Of a stretch of 64,000 nt of DNA, positions 24,430 through 38,142 are shown one piece after another (the stretch's first letter is position 1; each line of letters opens with the position of its first letter). This stretch comes from Tillus elongatus (lineage: Eukaryota > Arthropoda > Insecta > Coleoptera > Cleridae), in the NCBI GenBank assembly GCA_964006375.1, contig OZ023267.1:32855266-32919265 (forward strand). The letters are read 5' to 3'. A model generated the notes under the pieces. The model had not been told where the DNA came from and did no database searches. It was given only the letters and a program-made list of their open reading frames with translations. The translations under genes were made by a program, and so were the position numbers.

Positions 24430-25930
24430 GATGTTACCCAATGGATGAAAACTCCCTGGAAACTTTCTCAAACACATCCGTAAAATATCCTGGTAAAACT
24501 TTTAGGGCTTGTTAGTTAAACTGGAGAAAAACGCGGAGAATATTTTATATTGTTGGCACCTATTTTTTGATATGAAAATCTTTACTTTGCTTGTCGAAAA
24601 AACAAACCTGCATATTAATAATATTTAAAAAAACTTTACCGTGAAAGAGACTGCAAAGAAACTGATCATATATAAATGGAGACGTTCATAGGTCTTTTTT
24701 ATCTGGCAGGAGTTTTTCGGGCGTTCAAAAAACTCTTGCAGATGTTTGGTCAACTGATGGTCTTGGAATATACATAATCAAAATTACAATGACGGAAAAG
24801 AGATTTAGATTTTCTATCAGATGTGTCCGGTTTGATGACATAGCGATGAGGCCTGACAGGAATGCGACAGATAAATTAGCTCAAGTGAGAGATATTTTCA
24901 GTTATTTTCTGGAATTCCAAATCACACTATCATCTCGGACAGAATGTCACTATCGACGAAAATGCTACCGGCTTTCTGGCGACGCTGTGGATTTAGACAG
25001 TACATCCCGTCAAAACCCAGTAAATATGGTATCAAATTTTTTTGTCCAAGCGATGCAAAACTGTTTTATACGTACAATATGGAGATTTGCTGCGGTCAGC
25101 AGCCAGAAAGACCGTATAGGAAAAATAATTAAGCTGAAAGTATTCTACTGAGGTTGTCCGAGCCTATTTTTAAAAGTGGTAGACATATAACTGCTGATAA
25201 TTGGTGCACAAGTTTGAAGCTTGTCGAGGAGGTGGAGAAAAGAAAATTATCCTATCTCTGAACTGTGAGAAAAAACCTACAAAATATGCCTTCTGGTTTC
25301 ATTGTTCCCAAAACGAGAAGCCAATGCGACACTTCCTTTGGGTACACAAAACAAGAAACATTGGTGTCATATGTACAAAAAAAAAACAAGACTGTTGTGT
25401 TGATGTCAAGTTTCCTCACAGCTAGTTCTGGGGTATCGACTGAAGAAGATAAGAAACTAGAACTAATCGACTTTTATAACAAGAGTAAGAGGGATGTGGA
25501 TGTCGAGGATAAATTGTGCGTTACATGCAATACAGTACGATACACAAGAAGATGGCCAATAATTATTTTTCACCATACGCTAAATGTAGCCGGAATCATT
25601 TCCCGAATAATTTCTCTAGGAATTGAAATGGAATATGTTCCTAGACGGGATTACTTGAAAAAGTTAGCTTTAGGGTTAATAACTGGCCAGTTACAAAGAA
25701 GGTCAGTTATGACAACTTTGCCGTATGAACTGCAAGTCCTCCTCAAATATGTAAACCAGATCAACCTGGTGAAGAAGTTGAACCAGGACCAAATGAAACT
25801 AGCAAGCGAAAAATTTGCGGCCCATTGTTATAGTACCACAAAAAAGAAGTGTAAGACTCAATATTCGTGCAAGAGGTGTAACAAATTTTTGTGTTTGCGC
25901 CTACATACGAAAAGACTTTTAAGACTGTGA
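24430..25930 (+). pseudogene. piggyBac-type transposase, heavily decayed
   Basis: Conserved blocks appear in order but in changing frames: DVTQWMKTPWKLSQTHP, RERDCKETDHI, FIGLFYLAGVFRAF, FRFSIRCVRFDD, DKLAQVRDIFSYF, VTIDENATGF, RQYIPSKPSKYGIKFF, NMEICCGQQPERPY and ITADNWCTS. The last long frame (25265-25930) holds VSYVQKKNKTVVLMSS, YNKSKRDVDVEDKLC, RRWPIIIFH and a C-terminal Cys-rich KKKCKTQYSCKRCNKFLC, the piggyBac zinc-binding tail. The Asp residues of the DDD set can be seen near IDE, ADN and VDVED. Multiple frameshifts and stops exclude activity. TTAA-flanked ends were not identified. Confidence 0.9.
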
Positions 25931-27893
25931 AGATAGAAGAAGAACAAGAGGTTGATTCAGACTCCCAGTAAATACTCACTCTATTCATAATCATTATTTT
26001 AATTTTATTCCGTTTCATTTCTGAAAATAAATTCCTCCAAAAATCATTTACATATATTATTTCATTGTGTACGTATAAAAAACTAGAAAGATTCAAATAT
26101 GCGTCAGCTAAGTGCCAATAAAATATAACAGTAGAGACGAGCCCTTTGTATGTAACAACGACTAACATAAGTTCCCCTAGAATTCAACAATTTATTTATG
26201 GCCGGATAGCCGGATACAAGTACCTAGATTAATTGAAGGTCGTTTGGTATTTTCAATATGGGAATTTACAGCTTATCTTTAAAACAATACACACAAATCA
26301 GTGTTGTTTCACATTCTTATTGGAGCTCCATTATAATTACCAGACATATAATATAAGGAGGGAGATACCTAATGGAAAATTGGCTTGATAAGTTTTTATT
26401 CGCAAAGAATTGAATGTAATAGCCCGTTTTTTGCAAGGACCTTCTCTAAAATAAGTTTACTAAGCTTTATATCAATTAGAAAACAACGACAATGTGAATA
26501 TTAGCCAGGTATCTGCTGGACGCACGCGCCTAAAGGAGTTTCGTTAAGTGACGCGCCTAACCAAGGGTTAGTAATAATTAACGGGACTATTTATCGTCTT
26601 TGATGTTTCTTGAAGAATAATTAAAATGTGCACATGGTTTTTCGATTTTACATGCGTGAGAAAACATTTCGAATATAGAGAACCTTGGATTGAAAACGAT
26701 CGTATTTCTTTGCTGAATTTGCATGTGTTCGAGACCAGTCAACAAGATAAAATATCACTTTTCATAAAATTTTGTTCAGAGAAATATCCACTTTAGAAGC
26801 TCCGTTCCCGACTCATCAATTTTTATCTTTATTCATAAATATCTTTATTACAGTATAAAATCCTCGTATTCCTCGTATAACGGCAGCAACACCGCTCAAC
26901 ATTTCCTTTCATGTATACACGAGTGTACACAATGTTGTATATTTAGGGGCGTTCTGATTTTTACAGCTCATATTTCATAATTTATTTCAGGTTTGATTGC
27001 TCTTTGGTCAGGTAAATGGAATAATTTGATGGCGCTTTGTGTATTGTGTTTCAACAAGGTGATAACACCGTTCTTAATAATCCGTTGGGTTATATTTTTG
27101 CTACAAAAGAGATGAGAATTTTTATAGACGTGCCCAATAAATAAAGCAGTAATTAAAAGAAAATGTTAAATGAATTCAATTGGTTGTAGAAAACAAAGGA
27201 ATAATTAATTTTAATACATCCACCAGAAGCTTATCATCATCAGCAGCATAGTCTTAAGGCTGTGTCATCTTGTGAGAATTATAATTTTGTTTCAAGGAAT
27301 TATTTACATTGAGTTGTAGCTTCCGCACTTAGTAAATTCGGCCAGGTTTTTCAGAACATGAACATGAACTTTTTTATTCATGGTGTAGTCCCAAAATTTA
27401 TGAAACTGACTTCGTCTTTGGGTTCTCGGTGTCCCAGTTCGCTGGTTATTTTGAGAGTTTAACTTAAAATTCAAAGCTCGCAACCTCCTAAACGAATTTT
27501 GTCGAAAATTGGCCTAAACAAGTTTATATTTTGTATGGCTGTTCTATATCACTCAATGTTTGTAAAAGCAATACCCCTTTATTTCTTTAATAAAGTAATG
27601 CGTCGTACGACCTTAATATTAGAAGATAACGCCTTATATTGCCTTACGTGTTCATGGAATGTCCTTGATCGAACGACCATTTTCTTACAACATTTACAAT
27701 GATATTCCGAGTAACATCAAAAGTTGCAAAAATTGAGGAAGCGATATCTGAAACTTTTACGTGACCAGCAAAAAAAAAACTAACTATAATTATAATGCCT
27801 GAACATAGATAGAGGAAGCCATACGCCACCTTCCGCTACTTATATTATATTGATTAGCAAATAAACTGTGTTAGAACATCACAAACCAACTGA
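25931..27893. other. no gene recognised
   Basis: AT-rich; the right flank of the piggyBac relic and presumably unique DNA. The 67-codon frame at 27499 and others have no signatures. Confidence 0.35.
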
Positions 27894-27982
27894 ACATTAA
27901 ATGAAAGGCTTCTCTCTAGACAACAAATTTATTATTAATAATAATAAATTTGTTGTCTGGAGAAAAGCCTTTCATTTAATGT
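27894..27982. repeat. 89-bp near-perfect palindrome
   Basis: Two arms of about 43 bases, ACATTAAATGAAAGGCTT...AACAAATTTATTATT and its complement, meet with almost no spacer. The only mismatches are in the CTCTCTAGAC / GTCTGGAGAAA part. It could fold as a long hairpin or cruciform. It is not part of a known element here. Confidence 0.9.
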
Positions 27983-28139
27983 GTAGTTATGTCTATCCCA
28001 ACTGTGTGACGTTCAGAAATGAGTTAAAAACCAGCATTTTCTTAAATGTTAGGGTGTAAGTCGTAGAGCAGAGGGTCGATATATACTCACCTAAACTTCG
28101 TTCTAGGGTTTTATACAAATCATGTAATAAATTGCGTTT

Positions 28140-28790
<651 letters not shown>

Positions 28791-28946
28791 TGTATGTTTA
28801 GTTAAGTTGATGCTTTCGCTGTAGGTTTAGTTAGGTTTATGGTTTAGCGGTCTATAATTTTCGACTAATTTTCGTAGAAGGAATTTGTTAATGCATTTTT
28901 GCATTTTTTATCTAAATATGATGCATGTTGTAAGAAAAAAATCTGG

Positions 28947-29222
28947 ACGCAGTAAGTGCGTTTTGGTAGCGAATTTTTATTTAATCCTTCATATTTCAAT
29001 AACTCAAACTGCTATCAACGTAAGGTTGGCTGGCTAGGATACCAACATTTAAGTTTCTTTTCGGAAAATTTTTGTACATTTTCAACCAATAAGTAATTTT
29101 GATAAAATATAGTATATTTGTTCTACTACATAGGCTATATCGGTAATCAGATTGATGCCTGCTCGCATTTGCTATTAAAAACATTTAAATGAAAATTCAC
29201 TTCCATAACGCACTTGCTGCGT
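28947..29222. repeat. short L-to-L hairpin element, intact
   Basis: 276 bp bounded by ACGCAGTAAGTGCGT (plus) and ACGCACTTGCTGCGT (minus), so the two ends are inverted repeats that extend inward through TGGTAGCGAATTTTTAT / AAATGAAAATTCACTTCCA. The interior matches 54870-55085. It has the size and ends of a MITE. The palindromic word within each inverted end is unusual for one. Confidence 0.75.
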
Positions 29223-29550
29223 CCAGGCTTTTTCTTATTCTTTTTTATAGCGCATCGAATAGCCGGCATTCTTTAGTTTGTCTTTGTAAGGTTATGTTCT
29301 TTTTAGACTTATAATATTACATATTTAATAATAACTTAAAATTAAGATTTTTTTTCACATAGTAACAGAAAGCATTACAGTTTTAGCTAACTAATCGATC
29401 TAAAATTAATGGATTCAATTAATTGGTCTGGCTTAAAAAGGATTAAAAAATAATAATAATTATTTATGAAATTATAAATCCATAATTCCTCAAATTGGAC
29501 AGAATGTTTTTCTTCTAAACAGCAACCTAGGTTTTACTTTTTAGTGAATT

Positions 29551-30339
<789 letters not shown>

Positions 30340-30344
30340 CTCGA

Positions 30345-30483
30345 ACTTTTTAGAGAATTTTCTTTATAAAAATTCACTAATGGGGAGATCACGACTTTTG
30401 AATTTTGAAAAAATTTCCTTAAATGAGCGCTATTTAGGACCCCTGGAATCCAAATCCGAGGTCGGTTTCAGACTTTATATGTT
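30345..30483 (-). repeat. H-family right end, next to DD41D element
   Basis: R palindrome TAGAGAATTTTCTTTATAAA.. at 30348-30381 directly follows the previous copy's L end, head to tail. The right block (AATCCAAATCCGAGGTC) runs to the TA tract. The expected core is not found beyond the DD41D insertion, so this copy is a half. Confidence 0.7.
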
Positions 30484-30500
30484 TATATACATATATAAAT

Positions 30501-30579
<79 letters not shown>
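30484..30579. repeat. (TA)n microsatellite
   Basis: TA tract with TAAATA interruptions; its last TA is the left target site of the DD41D element. Confidence 0.95.
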
Positions 30580-30581
<2 letters not shown>

Positions 30582-33232
30582 GGGTGGTCCTCCGGGAGGT
30601 TCCACGATCGATTGCGGGAAAACTATCAATAGGAAAAACCTGAAAATTGGATATTACACTAAAGTCGTTGGGTGCCACAGGTTAAAAATATTTTCAAGAT
30701 GAAGGCACTTCCGGTTATACCGGAAGTAGATGTCAGTTCGCTTATTTTAAATGGAACACCCTATATTTTATTACAGTTTCAGATGCTGCAATAAATTCTG
30801 AACACTTTTTATAAATAATGTTCTATACCTATCATCAACTGCCCAGAAGATATTTAGACTTTAAGATAAAATTTGACATTTACGGCCAGTCATAAAGATA
30901 CCGATATTTTTATAATAAGAACATATTTCGTTACGATTTTTAGAATTATCTTGAAAGATATTTCACTGCATCTATTTCCACATCGAGACTAATGATAGAG
31001 TATACAGAGTGTCCAAAAAAAAATTCTTGAAGTTTGCAATGAGAAATTGCGAAAATCTCGCGATTTTCAAATTGGAACCCCCCTTTTTTATAACACTATC
31101 ATGTTAAGCTCAAAAAATCACCGATACTTTGTATGTAATTACCTATACCCATATCAAACGGTTTTCATTTTATTTTGAAAAAACTCATTTCAAAGCCAGA
31201 TATTTTGATAGATTTCTTACCATAAGCGTTAAACATGGAAAATAAATTACCGAGTGTGTTTCTATGGAAACTTTGACAGTTTGTTGATTAACTAGCTATA
31301 AATGGCATGGTTAAATTACACACACGAAGATTATTTTAATTTATTTACTATTTATGGAGAATGTAATAAAGTAGTTTCGCGAACGTGTGATACATTTGCT
31401 GATAGATATCTATATAAACAGAGACCGTCACGTAAAACCCTCAAGCGAATAGTAGACAATTTCAAAAACTGCGGATCTGTCAAGAAAAATGTGCATAGGG
31501 CTAAACCCGTTGTTAACAATGAACAAATTGAGACAGAAATTTTGGGATATTTTGCCGCATACCCTACAAAGTCAACGAGGCAAGTAGCACTGGAGTCAGG
31601 ATTGTCCAAAACCTCCGTTCTGCGAATTTTACGTAAACATAAGTTCCATCCTTATGCTTTTTCAGTTGTGCAACATTTGAAGGAAACTGATTTTTCCAGA
31701 AGGGTGGAGTTCTGTGAATTTATTTTAATGCGATTCCAAGAAAACGAGCAGTTTTTAGCTAACATCATATTGGAAGTAACTTATTTGGACAACCTTCCTT
31801 TGAATGAATATAGGCAAATATTTTACCAACATGATGGGGCCCCTCCTCATAATGGTCACCTGGTTAACAATATTTTACAATCTCTATTTGCTGACCAATG
31901 GATTGCCAACAATGAGCCACACCTCTGGCCGCCTCGATCGCCTGACTTATCTGTTCTCGATTTTTTTATATGGGGTACTATAAAAAATAAAATCTACAAC
32001 ACTGCAGTTTCTACTAAAGAAGATTGCATGCAGCGGGTTCGCGAATCATTTCGTGAATTGGATCCGGATTCAATAAGAAGGGCCACACATGAGGGATTGA
32101 CACGTAGGTGTGAAAAATGTCTTGACGCCAGAGGTCGTCAATTTGAACACATAGGACGTTAATTTTTGTTTCATTTTATTCAGTCCATGTTGTGTGGGAA
32201 TTATTTTTTTTTAATTTGTATTATCTGTTTGATGGTTTTATATAAGGTTATATGGCAAAATACCTAAAAATTGCTGTCTCAATTTGTTCGTTGTTAACAA
32301 CGGGTTTAGCCCTATGCACCTTTTTCTTGACAGATCCGCAGTTTTTGAAATTGTCTACTATTCGTTTGAGGGTTTTACGTGACGGTCTCTGTTTATATGG
32401 ATATCTATCAGCAAATGTATCACACGTTCGTGAAATTACTTTATTACATTGTCCATAAATAGTAAATAAAATTTAAATAATCTTCGTGTGTGTAATTTAA
32501 CCATGCCATTATTAGCTAGTTAATCAACAAACTGTCAGAGTTTCCATAGAAACACATTCGACAATTTACTTTCCATATCTAACGCTTATGGTAAGAAATT
32601 TATCAAAATATCTGGCTTTGAAATGAGTTTGTTCAAAATAAAATGAAAACCGTTTAATTTAGGTATAGGTAATTACATACAAAGTGTCAGTGATTCTTTG
32701 AGTTTAACACGATAGTGTTATAAAAAAAGGGGGGTTCCAATTTGAAAATCGCGAGATTTTCGCAATTTCTCATTGCAAACTTCAAGAATTTTTTTTTGGA
32801 CACTCTGTATACTCTATCATTAGTCTCGATGTGGAAATAGATGAAGTGAAATATCTTTGAAGACAATTCTAAAAATCGTAACGAAATATGTTCTTATTAT
32901 AAAAATATCGGTATCTATATGACTGGCCGTAAATGTCAAATTTTATCTTAAAGTCTAAATATCTTCTGGACAGTTGATGATAGGTATAGAACATTATTTA
33001 TAAAAAGTGTTCAAAATTTATTGTAGCATCTGAAACTGCAATAAAATATAGGGTGTTCTATTTGAAATAAGCGAATTGACATCTACTTCCGGTATAACCG
33101 GAAGTGCCTCCATATTGTAAATATTTTTAACCTGTGGCCCCCAACGACTTTTGTATAATGTCCAATTTTCAGGTTTTTCCTATTGATAGTGTTCCCGCAA
33201 TCGATCGTGGGACCTCCCGGAGGACCACCCTG
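30580..33232 (+). mobile_element. DD41D-type Tc1/mariner element with arms of almost 1 kb
   Basis: Left arm 30580-31557 and right arm 32257-33232 are inverted copies over their whole length. Arm ends read CCGGGTGGTCCTCCGGGAGG and CCTCCCGGAGGACCACCCTG, each bordered by TA. Inside each arm is a second mariner-like start, CAGAGTGTCC (about 31006 and 32813 reversed), and the motif AATGGAACACCCTATA. The right arm contains an inverted copy of the first roughly 85 codons of the transposase gene, so the inversion extends into coding sequence. Total 2653 bp. Confidence 0.88.
31302..32162 (+). pseudogene. DD41D (rosa-like) transposase with internal deletion
   Basis: 286-codon open frame. Residues 1-125 form the helix-turn-helix region (RPSRKTLKRIVDNFKNCGSV; KSTRQVALESGLSKTSVLRI). 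At about residue 165 ANIILEVTYLDNLPLNEYRQ jumps from just before the first catalytic Asp to just before the second, so about 90 residues, including the TDE motif, are missing. The second Asp is in YQHDGAPPHN and the third in SPDLSVLDFFIWG, with 41 residues between them. The C-terminus FEHIGR is typical of the family. The deletion is in frame and the frame is otherwise open, so a DNA-binding but catalytically dead protein could be made; that is inference. Confidence 0.9.
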
Positions 33233-34150
33233 TATAGGTTCTCCAAGTGTACTTATCAGTATTAAATATGTAAGTATGTAGTAAACTTCTGACAAGTGCA
33301 GATATGTCCATTGTGGTGGTAAACAATGCGGTTGCACATTGGGCAGATGTGAACTGTTCACCTCATAACATATTATTAACCAATCATCTGCGAATTTTTA
33401 AGTACAGTTCACTTATCTTTAACAGTTTTATTTAACATTTATTTTAGTAGGAGAGTTGGTTAAAGCAGGATGATATTTTTTAGATTTAATTGTTTTTATT
33501 TCCTTCCCTTATTTAAAACAAGTGAGCTGAAAACAACGTTGGAAACTTTAAGGGTGTTTGTATGACAACGACGTCCCTCTAATTTAAGGTGATAGATGGG
33601 CTGTCTAGCAGCATCGATAATTGGGCGTATAAGCCTTTGGAAACATCAGCCTGTACAACAGGAAACTGGCTACGTCACCAGAGAGGCGACATTATTATTT
33701 TGGAGAATTAAAACTCCCGAAAGCTCTAATTAAATTCGACATAATGAAGTCAAGAGATGTGACGTGTCCATTGAAAGAAGCTCCATGAATATACTCCGAG
33801 ATTAAGTGAAACCGACCTACCGAGAATGAAAGTTCGCCGTTTTGCTGGTAATTAATGTTTTCATCGAAATTAAAACAGGGTGTCTTGAAATAAATGAATA
33901 GTAGCTGAGCGACAAAGCCGGCACCAACAAAGAAAAATTATTCTTAATTAAGCTAATTAATTTTCATTTAATTGTTTTTGTCCCATATCTCGCATTTATG
34001 AGAGGGATCAAGTGGCAGTCATCCGCGTCAGAAATATCGAGATGTCCAAAAGTTTGGAATCCATTAAATTAACATTTTCAGGAGAATTGCCACTCTTTTT
34101 AATTATTTTATAAAGGATACTCTTTGTATTTATAAGTCTGCTTCACTCAG
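33233..34150. other. no gene or repeat recognised
   Basis: Right flank of the DD41D element. It has somewhat higher G+C in 33590-33800 (for example GGAAACATCAGCCTGTACAA) but no frame with a known signature. Possibly unique host DNA. Confidence 0.35.
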
Positions 34151-34166
34151 ATTCTTAAAAGCCTGG

Positions 34167-35040
<874 letters not shown>

Positions 35041-35229
35041 TCACAATAAAATGCAAAGGTAAAATTTAAATGCAGCTTAGATTTCTTACGAAGAAAAATA
35101 TATTAAACTTTATAAAAAACTTGGCGTGTTTGGGGATTTTTTATAAACACGGACAATAATTTACAAAGTAAATTTATCCCATTTCTCTTTTATATACAGG
35201 ATGGTCCATAATTATATGTCGCAAAGTCT

Positions 35230-35882
35230 ACTACGGTCAACTGGTGTGGGTTCCGGGACACTGTGGCGTAACGGGGAATGAGGTGGCGAATAATCTCGCT
35301 AGGCTTGGTTTTCGGCGGCCGTTCTGTGCCCCGGAGCCTGCGATAGGCATAAGCAGGAAGACGGTCTCTCTCGCCTTAGACAGGTGGACTGAGGAAGCAA
35401 TGGAGAGGCACTGGAAGTCGGTTGGTGGCTGTAGGCAGGCGCGGGACTTCGTGGAGGGGCCGGACAGAGATAAAGTTGTCTGGCTACTCGGTAGGAGTCG
35501 ACCTACGCTTCGTTGCATCTTTGGGGTGCTGACAGGCCACTGCACCCTTAGAAGACACCTCACATTGATAGGGGTAGAGAGGGATCCCATTTGCCAGGAA
35601 TGCGGCAACGATGAAGAAACATCCTACCACTACCTGTGTGAATGCGAGGCTTCTGGAAGGCTTCGAACAGAATTGTTCGGATCGAGGACTCTGCAGAGGA
35701 ATCATAAAGTACCGTCCAATTGAAGACCGTCACAGCTTTCATTTCGAGGTCGAGGCGGTTTGGCGACGGAACCAAGGAAGAATAAAGCATGGTTGCTGGG
35801 ATTGGCAAAAAGGGCCCATTGTGGCCTATTTGCTTGGCGTTGGCCTCCCCACCACTGCTACTACTACTACGGTGATGACTAC
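35230..35882 (+). pseudogene. LINE family B, 5'-truncated copy with 3' end
   Basis: Open from about 35241 to 35723. It starts within RNase H at QLVWVPGHCGVTGNEVANNLA (the final His/Asp region), continues through SLALDRWTEEAMERHW and the knuckle CQECGNDEETSYHYLCEC, and loses its frame near 35705. The 3' region GGCAAAAAGGGCCCATTGTG ends in a CTACTACTACTAC tail. Compared with the copy at 13738-14626 it is better preserved in the coding part. The rest of the element, including RT, is absent. Confidence 0.85.
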
Positions 35883-36640
35883 AGTAAGTGGTGAACATTT
35901 TTCTCATAAAATTTTGGTCGGTGGGGCCTATTTATAGACGTACCGCTCTGCGTAGTTCTAAAAAAAATAATTTTTCTGATAACTGCAAAACGAGTTGAAA
36001 TAAGAATTAGAGACCCACGGGTCTGGTTAATGTCGTTAGGGGGCACGATTAAGTTGTGTCGCTGAAGAAAAAACTAAGCAGTGGGGGAGATATGGGCTGT
36101 GGGTAGACGTATTATTTTTATTTTAAAAAAATGGCAGATCGTAGCCTGTATGATTTTTTAAAGTACTGGCTTTTATTTACAAAAGAGGTATCTGTGTAAA
36201 ATTTTAATAGCAGGTGGTGTTTTTGAGATAATTACAGTTTTCGATGCCTTTACAATAAAAAGCAAAAATAACATTTGATAGTAGGTTTTGAATTTTGGAG
36301 TTGACATATAAATAATGAAGATATAAGAAATATGCTGATAGAGATAAGGCTGATAACAACAGGCAAGTTGTAAATATTGCGGTAAACACAAAATCTCAAG
36401 TTCTTTAGGATCTATTATGGTTCCGCAATGAGATGGTGTACCTGTCGTACATGTCTCGAAGATCTACATTCTGACATGCTGCAATAATGTAACTTCCATT
36501 GTTTTTTATCTACGATTTATTTAACTAGCATAGCAGTACAGGTAACGCCATCTGTCTTCGTCTAACATTGTGGATATTGCATTACAGAATCTGAGATGAT
36601 GTCGAGGATTATTTTAATATTAATTCAGAATAACTTTATT
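35883..36640. other. no gene recognised
   Basis: AT-rich spacer. Minus frames at 36173-36391 are hydrophobic but without signatures. Confidence 0.3.
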
Positions 36641-36892
36641 TTTCTTTGAGCAAAAGTCTTGAAATCTGGTACACAGTCACGTCTGTCTACGTTCTTTTAA
36701 GTTGTCAATTTTCGTTTCAATCACTTAAACAATTTGAGAGATATTGCGTTTAAAAAAAAATTAATTTTTTGTTAAGAAAAATTGGGCGTCAAGAGCTGAT
36801 GAACGAACTCATCCAAGCCATTAACAAAATAAAGGTGATTCCCAAATTTGGTCGTCCAAATAAGTGAAGTATTTTTTGTGTTATCGGTTGGT

Positions 36893-36895
<3 letters not shown>
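36640..36895 (+). repeat. H-family core fragment
   Basis: GAACGAACTCATCCAAGCCA, TTCCCAAATTTGGTCGTCC and GTGTTATCGGTTGGTTACA lead into a TA tract. The right block and R end are missing on the other side. Confidence 0.6.

Positions 36896-36979
<84 letters not shown>
36896..36979. repeat. (TA)n microsatellite
   Basis: TA tract; followed at 37008-37021 by a short TATC repeat. Confidence 0.97.
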
Positions 36980-36982
<3 letters not shown>

Positions 36983-37212
36983 AAAGTTTTATGTGTATGT
37001 GTAATATATCTATCTATCTATTGTTGTGTTTCTTTTCGCCCCAGCTGTTTCTCCTATCTCAGAGCATCGGTTCAAACCCCTACAACGATTTATTAAACGA
37101 TTTAATAACAATGTTCAACAATAATATTTCCCAATTAAATATATGCCCTTTTTATAATTAGTGATATTCTTTTAATTTTTTTCACCTTAAGTATTCAACT
37201 AAGTCATCGATA

Positions 37213-37384
37213 GCGCCTCCGTGGCCGTGCGGGAAAGTCGATTCAGACTTTCCAATACGGACTTGGGGGTTGACGATTCGAGCCTCACCGGCGGCGGATG
37301 ATTTTTCAAAATCACTGTCGTCGTTGAGATCGAGCTCAAGGTGGAGGGTAGGTTAGTTTAGATGAGCAAAAAGGGTCAGCAGTG
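37213..37384 (+). repeat. tRNA-derived SINE, family 1, copy 1
   Basis: Starts GCGCCTCCGTGGCCGTGCGG with an A-box-like TGGCCGTGCGG and a degenerate B box (ACGATTCGAGCC) at about 37278-37289. The tail GATGAGCAAAAAGGGTCAGC follows. The last roughly 35 bases present in copy 2 are missing. It abuts a fragment of the mariner-like element also found at 40441-40960. Confidence 0.8.
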
Positions 37385-37666
37385 TTTAAAATGTTGGGCT
37401 TCTTGTACGAAAGAACTCTGGAGATTTTGTTGTATACTATGTCGTATCTGTAACAATCGACTGACGGTAACAATTATCTGCTGTGTGACATGTGTGAAAA
37501 ACTAATTAGGTATAAGTTTGATATTTTTTTGCGCCACGATCTACAGATAATAGTAGCGAATTTACGGTTTGGTTGTCGTGCAAAGTGAATACGTATAATT
37601 TTCAACTCATGTTTTTTCAAGTTGACTATCGTGTTGTTTGTAAAATGCGTAAATCAGTGGCTCAAG
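37385..37666 (+). mobile_element. fragment of the mariner-like element at 40244
   Basis: Matches 40468-40520 plus 40736-40952 closely (TTTAAAATGTTGGGCTTCTT, GACTGACGGTAACAATTATC, AATCAGTGGCTCAA). It lacks both transposon ends and the transposase, so it is an orphan 5' segment. It lacks the SINE that interrupts its counterpart, giving an empty-site reference. Confidence 0.85.
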
Positions 37667-38142
37667 TTTTTTATCTATTATTGTCTTATAGTCTGTTTCC
37701 CAATTTATTGCTGTAAATATACCCATAGCCGCTGCACGTTTTATTTAATTATGTCCAAGCAATAAGGTTTAAAAATTTGAAGGTAATGTTTAGAACCATC
37801 ACAAATAAGAACACAAACGTCGAAAGCATCCAATTACAGCGAAACAGTTACAATAGTTCAGAGGAGATGCTGAAAACCTTAGCCATGTGGTTGTACACAA
37901 GCTTGAATGAAACAAGAATACATAATTAATTTAAAAATGATTCCTCTTTCAGGTTTAGAATCAAATTTCGTGGTAGACATACAGGGTGAAAAGTTATTAA
38001 CATCGGTAAAGTTGGTCGTAAGTGGCGCCCTCTCTGAGCAATGCGATACTTGCGACACGTATCTTATTTGTCACCTAAAAAACACAAACAAATGTTCAAG
38101 TTCCCCACCTAGATATTTACAAAATAATGACAAAAAGTCTGG

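Noticed and set aside
31352..32458. ORFs at 31352-31609 (minus) and 32252-32458 (plus) as a separate small gene
   Set aside because: They are the two antisense readings of the transposase start, present twice because of the inverted arms.
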